64,000 nt of DNA from Streptomyces graminofaciens (GTDB lineage: Bacteria; Actinomycetota; Actinomycetes; Streptomycetales; Streptomycetaceae): the NCBI RefSeq assembly GCF_030294945.1, contig NZ_AP018448.1, positions 5,982,001 through 6,046,000 on the forward strand. Reading direction: 5' to 3'. Of the stretch, positions 26,199 through 34,188 are shown one piece after another (within the stretch, counting starts at the first letter, position 1; every line of letters starts with the position of its first letter). The notes under the pieces were generated by a model, which was not told the origin of the DNA, ran no database searches, and saw only the letters and a program-made list of their open reading frames with translations. Both the position numbers and the translations under genes were made by a program.

Positions 26199-28373
26199 CT
26201 ACATCACGTGCTCGATCCGGATGGGCAGCCGGTTCTGGCGCTGTCCGGTGGCGTGGAAGACCGCGTTCGCGACAGCGGCTGCCGCGCCGATCATCGTGAC
26301 CTCTCCGAGGCCCTTCACACCGACGTCGTTGAGGAGCAGATCGGGCTCGTCGATGAAGTCGAAGTCGATCTCCTGTATGTCGGAGTTGACCACGAAGGGG
26401 TACTCCTCCAGCGTGGTGTTGAGGAACCCGCCGAAGCGCGGGTCGACCTCGCTCGACTCTCGGAGCGCCTGGCTGATGCCCCAGGTCACGCCCCCGCGGA
26501 CCTGACTGGCCGCGGTGACCGGGCTGGCGACCCGGCCGCAGTCGACCACACAGAGCGCCCTGGGCACACTGATGCGCCGTGTCGTGGCCTCGATGCGGAC
26601 CTCGACGAAGTGAGCGACCCAGCTGAAGGCCGTGAAGTCCGGGAAGACCGGACCCGCGGCGGAGAACAGGCCGGCCCGTGAACGGTCGAGCATCTCGGGG
26701 GGCTGGCCCGGTCCCACGGAGGTCACCTCCACCTCCGTCGCCCCGCCTCCGGTGGCTCGGACCGCGGCTGCCACATCCACGGTCCCGGTGTCGCCCGTGC
26801 CGAGCTGCTTGCGCAGCTCGCGCAGTGCCTTGTGCACCGCGGGCAACGCCGTCGCGGTGCCCCACGCACCGGCGGTGAGATGCTGCGGCGCGATGCGCGT
26901 GTCACCCACCTGCACGACGACGTCCCGCACGGGAACACCGAGGTCCTCCGCGACCAGGAGAGCGATGGCCGAGCGGATGCCCTGCCCCATCTCGTGGCCG
27001 TCGACGCCGACGGTCACCCGGCCATCGGCCGCCGCGGACATACGGGCCACGGCCGGAGCGACCAGGACCGGGTGGGCGCCGACAGCGACGCCCAGGCCCA
27101 CGAACGATCCGTCAGCGGCACGCATCGACCCCGGACGCGGATCGCGTTTGTCCCATCCGAACCGCTCCGCACCCCGTGTCAGACACTGGGCCAGGTGGCG
27201 GGAGGAGAAGGGCAGCCCGGTGACCGGGTCCGTGGCGGTGTCGTTGGCCAACCGCAGCTCGACGGGGTCCTGGCCGGTGGCGTAGGCCAGTGCGTCGATG
27301 GCCGACTCGAAGGCGAAGCTGGCCGGGCCCTCCATCGGAGCCCTCATGAATCCCGGCGTCTGGACATCGGTTTGAACCAGGCGCTGACGTCCCCCGAAGT
27401 TGGGTACGGCGTACAGCCTCGACGTCATCTCCGTGAACATGGCGGGGTACAGGTCGTGGCGGGACGTCTGGTGCTCCGCGTCGTGGAGGGCGGCCAGGAG
27501 CCGTCCCGACGGGTCGGCGCCGAGCCGGATGCGATGACGACTGACCGGCCGGAAGCTGCCGGCGTGGAACGTCTGCGGGCGCGGAACGACCAGCTTGACC
27601 GGACGCATCAGCCTGCGTGCGGCGAGCGCCAGTGGCCCGATGTGCGGCTGCAGCGCGTTGCGGGATCCGAAGCCGCCCCCGATGTAGGGCGAGATGACTT
27701 CGACGTCGGCCGGATCGAGGTTCAGCTGCGTGGCGACTCCGTGGCGCAGTGCGCCGGCGTTCTGGGTGCCCTCGTGCACCACGAGCCTGTCGCCCTGCCA
27801 TTCCACGACTGAGCTGATCAGTTCCATCGGGACCTGGTGCTGAGCCGGGTGCAGGTAGGTCTCGTCGATCTGCACCGGGCTCGCCGCGTACGCGCTCTCG
27901 GCGTCGCCCACCTTGATGTCGGGAAACCAGGGCAGGGCTTCTTCCTGGACGACGGAGGTGGCGCCTTCGTCGTCGAGTCCGACGGCGAACGGCTCGGCCT
28001 CGTAGCGTGCCCGGACGAGTTCCGCCGCTTCGGTGGCGGCGACCAGGGTGTCGGCGACGACCAACGCGATCGGCTGTCCCCGGTAGGCGACGACATCGCT
28101 GAGCAGCGGCTGCAGGCTCTGGAAGGCGAAGCCTCCACCCATCAGAAACCCGGGGCCGCGCAGTTCGTCCTCGTTGAACCGGGTCAGGACCAGACGGACT
28201 CCGGGGACCGCCTCGGCCGCGGCCGTGTCGATGGCCACGGTGCGGCCCCTGCCGATCGTGGCCACGGCGAACATGGCATACGCCAGGTCGGCCGGGACGC
28301 GGTCGGCGCCGTAGCGTGCGCTGCCGGTGACCTTTTCGTGGGCGTCGACGCGGCGCAGGTCTGGGGTCTTCAT
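26199..28373 (-). CDS. aldehyde oxidase-like molybdopterin-binding subunit
   Basis: This is a 724-residue xanthine dehydrogenase family large subunit, start ATG 28373 overlapping the FAD-subunit stop (ATGA). The N-terminal Ald_Xan_dh_C domain begins DAHEKVTGSARYGAD. Moco-binding motifs include SPYIGGGFGSRNALQ, FMRAPMEGPASFAFESA and GHEMGQGIRSAIALLVAEDL. The base glutamate lies in NDVGVKGLGEVTMIG near the C-terminus. With the FAD and 2Fe-2S subunits it should oxidise an aldehyde to an acid. The order and sizes resemble PaoC. No Tat signal is seen on any subunit, so the complex is probably cytosolic, unlike the E. coli enzyme. Confidence 0.9.
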   Translation of the reverse strand: MKTPDLRRVDAHEKVTGSARYGADRVPADLAYAMFAVATIGRGRTVAIDTAAAEAVPGVRLVLTRFNEDELRGPGFLMGGGFAFQSLQPLLSDVVAYRGQPIALVVADTLVAATEAAELVRARYEAEPFAVGLDDEGATSVVQEEALPWFPDIKVGDAESAYAASPVQIDETYLHPAQHQVPMELISSVVEWQGDRLVVHEGTQNAGALRHGVATQLNLDPADVEVISPYIGGGFGSRNALQPHIGPLALAARRLMRPVKLVVPRPQTFHAGSFRPVSRHRIRLGADPSGRLLAALHDAEHQTSRHDLYPAMFTEMTSRLYAVPNFGGRQRLVQTDVQTPGFMRAPMEGPASFAFESAIDALAYATGQDPVELRLANDTATDPVTGLPFSSRHLAQCLTRGAERFGWDKRDPRPGSMRAADGSFVGLGVAVGAHPVLVAPAVARMSAAADGRVTVGVDGHEMGQGIRSAIALLVAEDLGVPVRDVVVQVGDTRIAPQHLTAGAWGTATALPAVHKALRELRKQLGTGDTGTVDVAAAVRATGGGATEVEVTSVGPGQPPEMLDRSRAGLFSAAGPVFPDFTAFSWVAHFVEVRIEATTRRISVPRALCVVDCGRVASPVTAASQVRGGVTWGISQALRESSEVDPRFGGFLNTTLEEYPFVVNSDIQEIDFDFIDEPDLLLNDVGVKGLGEVTMIGAAAAVANAVFHATGQRQNRLPIRIEHVM

Positions 28374-29371
28374 CGGGCGGCTCGCTTCCCGGCGGTGAGC
28401 AGTGCGTCAGTGACGGTGCGGATGCCCAGCTCCACTCGGAACGCGCCGGTGCGCGGAGGGCGGGCCCCGGCGAAGGCGACTTCCCCCGCGCGGCGGGCGG
28501 TTTCCCTGGTGAGTTGCTCGCCGATCAGTGAGCGTTCCGCTGTCGTCGCCCGCCAGGGGCGCGTGGCGACCCCTCCCAGACCGATCCGGCAGTCCGTGAC
28601 CGTTCCCTGGGCGTCCAGCGTCACGGCGGTGGCGGCCGAGGTGAGGGCGAAGGCGTAGGACTCCCGGTCACGGATCTTGTGATAGGTGGAGCCGCGACCG
28701 GCGGGTGTCGCGGGAACGCGGATCCGCAGAATCAACTCATCGGGAGCCAGGGTGTGTTCGAGCAGGGGGTTGTCTCCCGGTTCGACGTGCAGTTCGCCGA
28801 GCGGCAGCGTCCGCTCGCCTGCTGGGCCGACCACGTCGAGTACGGCGTCGAACGCGATCAGGGCTACGGCCCAGTCGCCCGGGTAGGTGGCGATGCAGGT
28901 GTCACTGGTGCCCAGCAGCGCGTGGGTGCGGTCGAGTCCCTCGAGAGCCGCACAGCCGCTGCCGGGATTCCTCTTGTTGCAGGGGAACTCCGCCCCGCCG
29001 CGGAAGTAGCCGCATCGCGTGCGTTGCAGCAGGTTCCCGCCCACCGTCGCCATGTTGCGCAGTTGCTGGGACGCCGCCCGCCACAAGGATTCCGACAGCG
29101 CCGGATAGTCACGGCGTACGACCGGATGGTCGGCGACCTCGGCCATTCTCGCTCCCGCACCGAACGACAGTTCGCCGTCACTGGTGCTGATCTCGGTCAG
29201 CTCGGCGAGACGGTGAATGTCGATGACGGCCGGCGGCGCCTCGATGCCGAGCTTCATCAGGTCGTACAGGGTCGTGCCACCGGCCAGGATCCTGGTACCC
29301 GGCTCGGCGGCGGCCAGGGCATCGACGGCCCCGGCGACGCTGTCGGGTACCACATAGGCGAAGGAGCGCAC
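28370..29371 (-). CDS. FAD and 4Fe-4S subunit (PaoB/YagS-like)
   Basis: This is a 333-residue protein starting at GTG 29371, three bases after the upstream stop. ILAGGTTLYDLMKLG is the FAD-binding PCMH-type loop. NMATVGGNLLQRTRC followed by YFRGGAEFPCNKRNPGSGC carries the extra cysteines that hold a 4Fe-4S cluster in PaoB and 4-hydroxybenzoyl-CoA-type subunits. HALLGTSDTCIATYPGDWAV follows, as in YagS. It passes electrons between the molybdenum centre and the acceptor. Co-translated with the genes on both sides. Confidence 0.9.
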   Translation of the reverse strand: MRSFAYVVPDSVAGAVDALAAAEPGTRILAGGTTLYDLMKLGIEAPPAVIDIHRLAELTEISTSDGELSFGAGARMAEVADHPVVRRDYPALSESLWRAASQQLRNMATVGGNLLQRTRCGYFRGGAEFPCNKRNPGSGCAALEGLDRTHALLGTSDTCIATYPGDWAVALIAFDAVLDVVGPAGERTLPLGELHVEPGDNPLLEHTLAPDELILRIRVPATPAGRGSTYHKIRDRESYAFALTSAATAVTLDAQGTVTDCRIGLGGVATRPWRATTAERSLIGEQLTRETARRAGEVAFAGARPPRTGAFRVELGIRTVTDALLTAGKRAAR

Positions 29372-29374
29372 CGT

Positions 29375-29893
29375 CTACACCTCGCTCTGCGCGGCCTGGT
29401 CGGCCACCTGGCGGATGGCGGCGGTGATGCCGACATACGCGCCGCACCGGCACAGGTTGCCGCTCATGTACTCACGGATGGCGCCGTCGGTCTCGGCGTG
29501 GCCTTCGGCCAGGCAGGCCAGGCCGGACATCACCTGCCCAGGTGTGCAGTAGCCGCACTGCAGGGCGTCGCAGTCGACGAAAGCCTGCTGCAACGGGTGC
29601 AGTGTGCCGTCGGGGGCCGCGACGCCTTCGATGGTCGTCACGTCCTGTCCTGCGACCTGGACCGCCGGAGTCAGACAGGACACGACGCGACGGCCGTCGA
29701 TGTGCACCGTGCAGGCACCGCACTGCCCCTGATCGCACCCCTTCTTGGTTCCGGTCAGCACGAGACGCTCCCGCAGCACGTCCAGCAGAGACTCACGAGG
29801 ATCCAGAGCGAGGCACACCTCCTCGCCGTTGACGGTGAAGGCCGTCTCCACCAGGCCGGTCGGCGGCCTCGTGGTCGTCGATGTCTTCTCCAT
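29375..29893 (-). CDS. 2Fe-2S subunit of aldehyde oxidase (PaoA-like)
   Basis: This is a 172-residue protein. ATG 29893 follows AAGGAG. The plant-type 2Fe-2S domain is first (CDQGQCGACTVHIDGRRVVS) and the alpha-helical second cluster domain follows (LQCGYCTPGQVMSG, SGNLCRCGAYVGI), giving all eight cysteines. E. coli PaoA has a Tat signal here, but this N-terminus (MEKTSTTTRPPTGLVETAFT) has none. It is the first gene of the operon, and its leader is a third copy of the roughly 110-bp sequence found before both SDR genes. Confidence 0.9.
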   Translation of the reverse strand: MEKTSTTTRPPTGLVETAFTVNGEEVCLALDPRESLLDVLRERLVLTGTKKGCDQGQCGACTVHIDGRRVVSCLTPAVQVAGQDVTTIEGVAAPDGTLHPLQQAFVDCDALQCGYCTPGQVMSGLACLAEGHAETDGAIREYMSGNLCRCGAYVGITAAIRQVADQAAQSEV

Positions 29894-29968
29894 AGGGGGC
29901 TCGCTCCTTCGTTGCGGCGGGCGGGTGAGCGCCTGCGGCCTCGACCGTAGAAGCGCCCGCGCAGGAGC

Positions 29969-30004
29969 GGGAGAGGAAGGTTTATCCATGGATCGGCGGT
30001 CTCT
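29969..30004. promoter_or_regulatory. shared operator-like motif (pao-like operon)
   Basis: GGGAGAGGA, eight bases, then CCATGGATCGGCGGTCTCT. It is 75 bases upstream of the 2Fe-2S gene. The flank between motif and gene is also similar to the SDR leaders (about 110 bases in all). Confidence 0.65.
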
Positions 30005-30070
30005 GCCTGATGGAGAGGTCCCTGAACGGTCCAGCCACCCCAGCCCAAGCCCCTCGGACGACACGCACAG

Positions 30071-30169
30071 GCGCACATCCGCCAGGCCGTTTCCCGGTCG
30101 GTCGTCGGTACGTCGCGTGGTCTGATCGAGTGATCGCGGAGGGTTTCGCACCACGTCTGACCAGCGGGC
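30071..30169. repeat. 100-bp dispersed repeat, copy 1
   Basis: About 75% identical to 42365-42464, ending in the shared ACGTCTGACCAGCGGGC. Both lie in gene-free DNA. No hairpin or gene is evident, and the function is unknown. Confidence 0.55.
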
Positions 30170-30725
30170 GCCTACGGGGGATGTGCGGGCTCGCGACAAT
30201 CGTCGAAGGCGGAAGATCCGACCGCCCCGCACTCCGGACGAAACCCCCAGAGCGGGTCTACCTGACCTGCACCTTCAGGCCACCAAAGGATGGCCGCCAA
30301 CGGCCCCTCGGCGGCAGGTGCGTTCGGCGGCGGAAGGTCGGACTGAAACCAGGCGGCCCGCGGGGTGCGTGCCGAAGGAACGCCGACGCGGGGCGTCCGC
30401 GCCCGACTCGGCGGCGGTGACGTCGGCGAGCGCGACGGCGCGCTCCCCGGCCGGGTCCGGGCCGCGCGGTACGTCACGCCCTGCGCGTGGCTGTCCGTGT
30501 CACGCCTTCGGCGGCACCACCAAGGACAGTTGATACGCGTGGGAATGCCCGGCGTCCCCGCAGGCCCAGCGGTCGATGCGGCTCGTTGACGATCACATGG
30601 TCCCACCGCCCATGTACACCCTCATGTGGTGAAAGCCGGACCGTCCGACAATGACAGCGCACGTCGTCTGGATAGGGGGTGGTGCCTGCGGAGACGATCC
30701 GAGAGGTGCGCCCCTTCCCTGGGGC
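30170..30725. other. intergenic region, no gene seen
   Basis: This lies between the pao-like operon promoter and the end of a TetR gene. Frames exist but lack ribosome sites and recognisable proteins. Confidence 0.45.
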
Positions 30726-31415
30726 TTACCTGGGCGTCGACACCTGGTCCTTGGACGAGCGCGCAGTTGTGGAAAGGGGCTCGGATGCGCCCTGCCCCGA
30801 GCTGAGCCCGTCCAGCAGGAGATCGCCGAGCTCGGAGAAGGCGTCGCCGGCGGTCAGGCCGGTCCTCTCCAGGAGGACCCCCGACTGGACCGCGTCGATG
30901 GTGACCGCTACGACGTGGGCGGCGAAGTGGCCGTTGAGGGCGCGGAAGACGCCGGTCTGCACGCCCTCTTCGATCAGTTCGTGGACCCGGTGCGCCGCGG
31001 CGGCGGAGTTCTTGCGGTAGATCTGCGCCGTCGGCTCGTAGCCGACCATGTCGTCGTAGAAGGCGTGGGAGTGCCGGCGCATGGCTGTGCCGACGCCGGT
31101 GAGGTAGACGCGGATGCGCTGCCGGGGGTCGGGCTCGGCCTGGACAGCCTGTTCGATCTCGGCGGTCGCCTCCCGGAAGAAGGCGCGGGTGACTGCCAGT
31201 ACCAGCTGTTCCTTCGTGGAGGCGAGGCTGTACAGCGTCGCCTTGGAGCACTCGAGCCGTTGGGCGAGCTCGTCCATGGTCACCGCGGTGAAGCCTTCGG
31301 CCAGGATGATCGCCTCGGCCTGGAGCAGCAGTTCGTCCCGCCGGCGTGTGTCGACGACGCGCCTGCGCGCTGTTCGGCGTGGGCGTCGGTCACGCGAGTC
31401 AGTTTGGGCCGTCAC
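30726..31415 (-). CDS. TetR-family regulator of the CocE operon
   Basis: This is a 229-residue protein starting at GTG 31415. The helix-turn-helix is LLLQAEAIILAEGFTAVTMD with LAQRLECSKATLYSLASTKE. The ligand domain follows, with YDDMVGYEPTAQIYRKNS and a loosely TetR_C_33-like region. The basic N-terminal extension (RRPRRTARRRVV) may contact DNA. A 28-bp palindrome lies 77 bases upstream and its near-twin lies before the CocE-type gene, so this protein very likely represses both itself and the operon 31550-37570. Confidence 0.9.
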   Translation of the reverse strand: MTAQTDSRDRRPRRTARRRVVDTRRRDELLLQAEAIILAEGFTAVTMDELAQRLECSKATLYSLASTKEQLVLAVTRAFFREATAEIEQAVQAEPDPRQRIRVYLTGVGTAMRRHSHAFYDDMVGYEPTAQIYRKNSAAAAHRVHELIEEGVQTGVFRALNGHFAAHVVAVTIDAVQSGVLLERTGLTAGDAFSELGDLLLDGLSSGQGASEPLSTTARSSKDQVSTPR

Positions 31416-31491
31416 CGCGGCAGTCTCCCATGAGGATCTTCGCCTGAAGCGGCGAGTGGTCGTCCGGGCCGGAAGCCGACCCCTTGCGAAT

Positions 31492-31519
31492 GGGTACCAG
31501 CGTACCTCCTAACGTACCC
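31492..31519. promoter_or_regulatory. TetR operator, site A
   Basis: A 28-bp imperfect palindrome, GGGTACCAGCGTACC then TCCTAACGTACCC on the plus strand. Its reverse complement (GGGTACGTTAGGAGG, TACGCTGGTACCC) matches site B at 37611 in all but three bases. Confidence 0.75.
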
Positions 31520-31549
31520 ACGGGGAATGTTCGCGTGAGCGACTCGTCG

Positions 31550-32518
31550 TCAGGCACCGACTTGCAGCAGTGTGCGGCCGAGGCCCCTTCGCTGGTCCAG
31601 GTGCTTCAGCGCAGCCGCCGCCTGTTCCAGGGGAAAGACGGACGAGAGGGGCGGGTCCAGCCGACCGGACTTCAGCAAGGGCCGGAGTTCGCGCCAACAG
31701 GCACGGGCGGCCTCCGGATCCTGTCGCCAGTACTCGTCCATCCCCACTCCGAGCACAGAGGTGTTGGTCAGCAGCAGACGATTCACTTTGACCGTGGGGA
31801 TGCCCCGGCCCGCGAATCCCAGGACGAGGAGGCGCCCCCCGCCGTGCCGCAGCGCGCGAAGCGAGTCCGGGAAGCGATCCCCACCGACCGGGTCGACCAC
31901 GAGGTCGACGCCCTGGCCGTCGGTGAGGGCTCTGACTGCGTCGAGGAATCCGCCGACACGTATGACCTCATGTGCTCCTACGGACCTGGCCAGTTCGGCC
32001 TTCTCCTCAGTGGATACGACCGCGATGACGCGCGCGCCGTGTGCTGCGGCCAGTTGGCAGGCCGCGCTCCCCACTCCGCCCGCGGCTCCGTGGACGAGGA
32101 CGACCTCGCCGGGGCGGAGAGCACCCCGGTGGACGAGCGCGAAATGCGCGGTCAGGTAGTTAAGGGGCAGGGCCGCACCGCGGCGGGTGTCGACGTTGTC
32201 CGGGAGAGGAAAGACCATCGTTGCGTCGACAGCGACGGTCTGGGCGAAGCCACCGGTGACCGGCAGGGCTGCCACGCGGTCACCGGCGCGGAATCCGGCG
32301 CCGTCCGTGCGGACCGTTCCGGACACCTCCCAGCCGAGGACGAACGGCAGTTCGGGACGTGTCTGGTACTCCCCGCGAGTCTGCAGGATGTCCGGGAAGA
32401 CCACACCCGCCCATTCGACGTCGATGAGAACCTGGCCCTCTCGGGTCTCCGGCTCCGGAAGCTCTTGTACGACCAGGGCATCAGGACCCTCGAATGCGGT
32501 GACGAGTACTCCCTGCAT
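31550..32518 (-). CDS. quinone-oxidoreductase-like MDR protein
   Basis: This is a 322-residue zinc-free medium-chain dehydrogenase/reductase. ATG 32518 follows GGGAGGT. ELPFVLGWEVSGTV and GFRAGDRVAALP belong to the GroES-like half. LVHGAAGGVGSAACQLAAAH is the AAGGVG NADPH loop of quinone oxidoreductases. No zinc-ligand cysteines are found. It is the last gene of the operon, 126 bases after the SDR. It probably reduces an enone or quinone intermediate. Confidence 0.88.
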   Translation of the reverse strand: MQGVLVTAFEGPDALVVQELPEPETREGQVLIDVEWAGVVFPDILQTRGEYQTRPELPFVLGWEVSGTVRTDGAGFRAGDRVAALPVTGGFAQTVAVDATMVFPLPDNVDTRRGAALPLNYLTAHFALVHRGALRPGEVVLVHGAAGGVGSAACQLAAAHGARVIAVVSTEEKAELARSVGAHEVIRVGGFLDAVRALTDGQGVDLVVDPVGGDRFPDSLRALRHGGGRLLVLGFAGRGIPTVKVNRLLLTNTSVLGVGMDEYWRQDPEAARACWRELRPLLKSGRLDPPLSSVFPLEQAAAALKHLDQRRGLGRTLLQVGA

Positions 32519-32644
32519 CAGTACCTCCCGGTCCCAAGGACCGTTTCGTGACCACTGTGTGTTTGCACATCTGCGAACCGGGTCGGCTGTGTGACCGTCC
32601 TCGACGACTCCCTCTCACGGGTCACTCGTTCGCGGGGCTCGCGG

Positions 32645-33403
32645 TTACCGGATGGAGGATCCGATGGAGATGCCGCCGTCGACGTCGAGGACGATGCCGG
32701 TGATGTAGCCGGCGGCTTCGCTGGCGAGGAAGGCCGCGGCTTCGGCGATGTCCTCGGGCCTGCCGGTGTGGCGCATCGGGACCTTGTTGGTGAGTTTGTC
32801 GCGTGCGGGGCCGTTCATGGAGGCGAGCATCGGAGTCTCGATGAGGCCGGGGGCGATGGCGTTGGCGGTGATGCCGTGGCGGGCGCCTTCGAGTGCGAGG
32901 GTGCGGGTCATGCCGACGATGCCGGCCTTGGCGGCTACGTAGTTGGTCTGGCCGAAGTTTCCGCGCCATGACATGGACGAGAAGCTGATGATGCGTCCGT
33001 AGCCCTGGCGTTTCATGGGACCGAACGCGGCGCGGGCGCAGTGGAAGCCGCCGGTGAGGCTGACGTCGATGACCGCGTGCCAGTCGTCGTCGGTGATGTC
33101 CTCGACGCGGTTGTCGCGGATGATGCCGGCGTTGTTGACGAGCACGTCGAGGCGGCCGAGATCGGCGGTGATGCCGGTGATCCAGGCATTGACCTGGGCC
33201 GAGTCGGTCACGTCCATCACGTCGGTGCGGAGTTTCGGGTCGTGGGTGTCGGCGATGGTCCCGGCGGCATCGGTGAGGGCTTGTTCGTTGACGTCGGCCA
33301 GCGCGACGGTGGCGCCCTCCGCTGCGAACCGGGTCGCCATGGCGAGGCCGAGACCTTGTGCGGCCCCGGTGATGGCGACGACCCGTCCGTGGTAGCGGTT
33401 CAC
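32645..33403 (-). CDS. SDR, 3-oxoacyl reductase-like
   Basis: This is a 252-residue protein starting at GTG 33403, which overlaps the previous stop (GTGA). VVAITGAAQGLGLAMATRFA is the cofactor loop, DVLVNNAGI the NNAG motif, IISFSSMSW the catalytic Ser and QTNYVAAKAGIVGMTRTLAL the YxxxK. ADVNEQAL after strand 2 suggests NAD(H). The C-terminal GYITGIVLDVDGG fits the FabG-like class. In the operon it would oxidise the 3-hydroxyacyl product of the hydratase. A longer frame running far upstream through two other genes is an artefact. Confidence 0.9.
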   Translation of the reverse strand: MNRYHGRVVAITGAAQGLGLAMATRFAAEGATVALADVNEQALTDAAGTIADTHDPKLRTDVMDVTDSAQVNAWITGITADLGRLDVLVNNAGIIRDNRVEDITDDDWHAVIDVSLTGGFHCARAAFGPMKRQGYGRIISFSSMSWRGNFGQTNYVAAKAGIVGMTRTLALEGARHGITANAIAPGLIETPMLASMNGPARDKLTNKVPMRHTGRPEDIAEAAAFLASEAAGYITGIVLDVDGGISIGSSIR

Positions 33404-34188
33404 TTGTTGTCTGCTTTCGTGGTCCGGAGAGCGAGAAAGGCGCGCAGGGCGTCGGCCACCGAGCTCGCCGTCCAGTTGTCGGCGAAGGTGGCCAGTTCCT
33501 CGCGCAGAGCCTGCTCGGGGGTGATGCCGTCGATGCGGTGCAGGAGTGTCTTGAGGCGTTGCTGGGCGGGGCTGTGGCGGTCGGCCAACTGGTGGCAGAC
33601 GCGGGTGGCTGTGTCGTCGAGGTCGGCCTCGGGCACGATCGCGTGGATCCAGCCGGTGTGCGCGAACTCGGTGGCGGGCAGCAGTTCGCCGGTGAGCAGG
33701 AGCCAGCGCGACAGGCCCCGTCCGACCGCGCCGGGAAGCCGGACGCTGGACCCGCCGGCCGGTACCAGCCGCCGCTGTAGGTGGCCGTCGCCGATGAGGG
33801 TGGTGTCGGCGGCGACGACGACATCGCAGGCCAGCGCGAGTTCGAGGCCCCCGGCGACGGCGTGACCGTGCAGGACGGCGACCCAGGGTTTCGGGCTGGC
33901 CGCGATGCGGCTGAAGCAGGCGGATACGTCGGCCAGGAAGCCGACCGGGTTGTCGCCGCGGTCGTGCAGCTGGAGGAACTGGTGGAAGTCCCCGCCGGCG
34001 CAGAAGCTCGGCCCGTTGCCCGCCACGGCGATCACTGCTGTGGCGGGGTCGTCCTCGGCGCTGGTGATCTCCTTGCCCAGGGCCTCGATGAGTGCGGCGT
34101 CGAGGGCGTTGCGCCGCTCCGGGCGGTTGAGCAGCAACCACCTGACGGCGCCGCGTTGTTCGACGAGGAGAGGTACGGTGTCGGTCAC
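33400..34188 (-). CDS. enoyl-CoA hydratase/isomerase
   Basis: This is a 262-residue crotonase, GTG 34188 overlapping the ligase stop (GTGA). LLLNRPERRNALDAALIEAL and VAGNGPSFCAGGDFHQFLQL hold the first oxyanion glycine. KPWVAVLHGHAVAGGLELAL holds the second. In place of the usual catalytic glutamates I see VPAGGSSVRLPGAVGRGLSR, so the exact reaction (hydration, isomerisation or retro-aldol) is uncertain. It acts on the CoA thioester made by the ligase upstream. Confidence 0.9.
   Translation of the reverse strand: MTDTVPLLVEQRGAVRWLLLNRPERRNALDAALIEALGKEITSAEDDPATAVIAVAGNGPSFCAGGDFHQFLQLHDRGDNPVGFLADVSACFSRIAASPKPWVAVLHGHAVAGGLELALACDVVVAADTTLIGDGHLQRRLVPAGGSSVRLPGAVGRGLSRWLLLTGELLPATEFAHTGWIHAIVPEADLDDTATRVCHQLADRHSPAQQRLKTLLHRIDGITPEQALREELATFADNWTASSVADALRAFLALRTTKADNK

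Noticed and set aside
24886..26865. Minus-strand frame of 659 codons
   Set aside because: It runs through xdhC and the molybdenum subunit out of frame, and its Arg/Pro/Gly-rich composition is typical of shadow frames.
28679..29950. Plus-strand frame of 423 codons
   Set aside because: Antisense to the FAD and 2Fe-2S subunit genes and without recognisable sequence.
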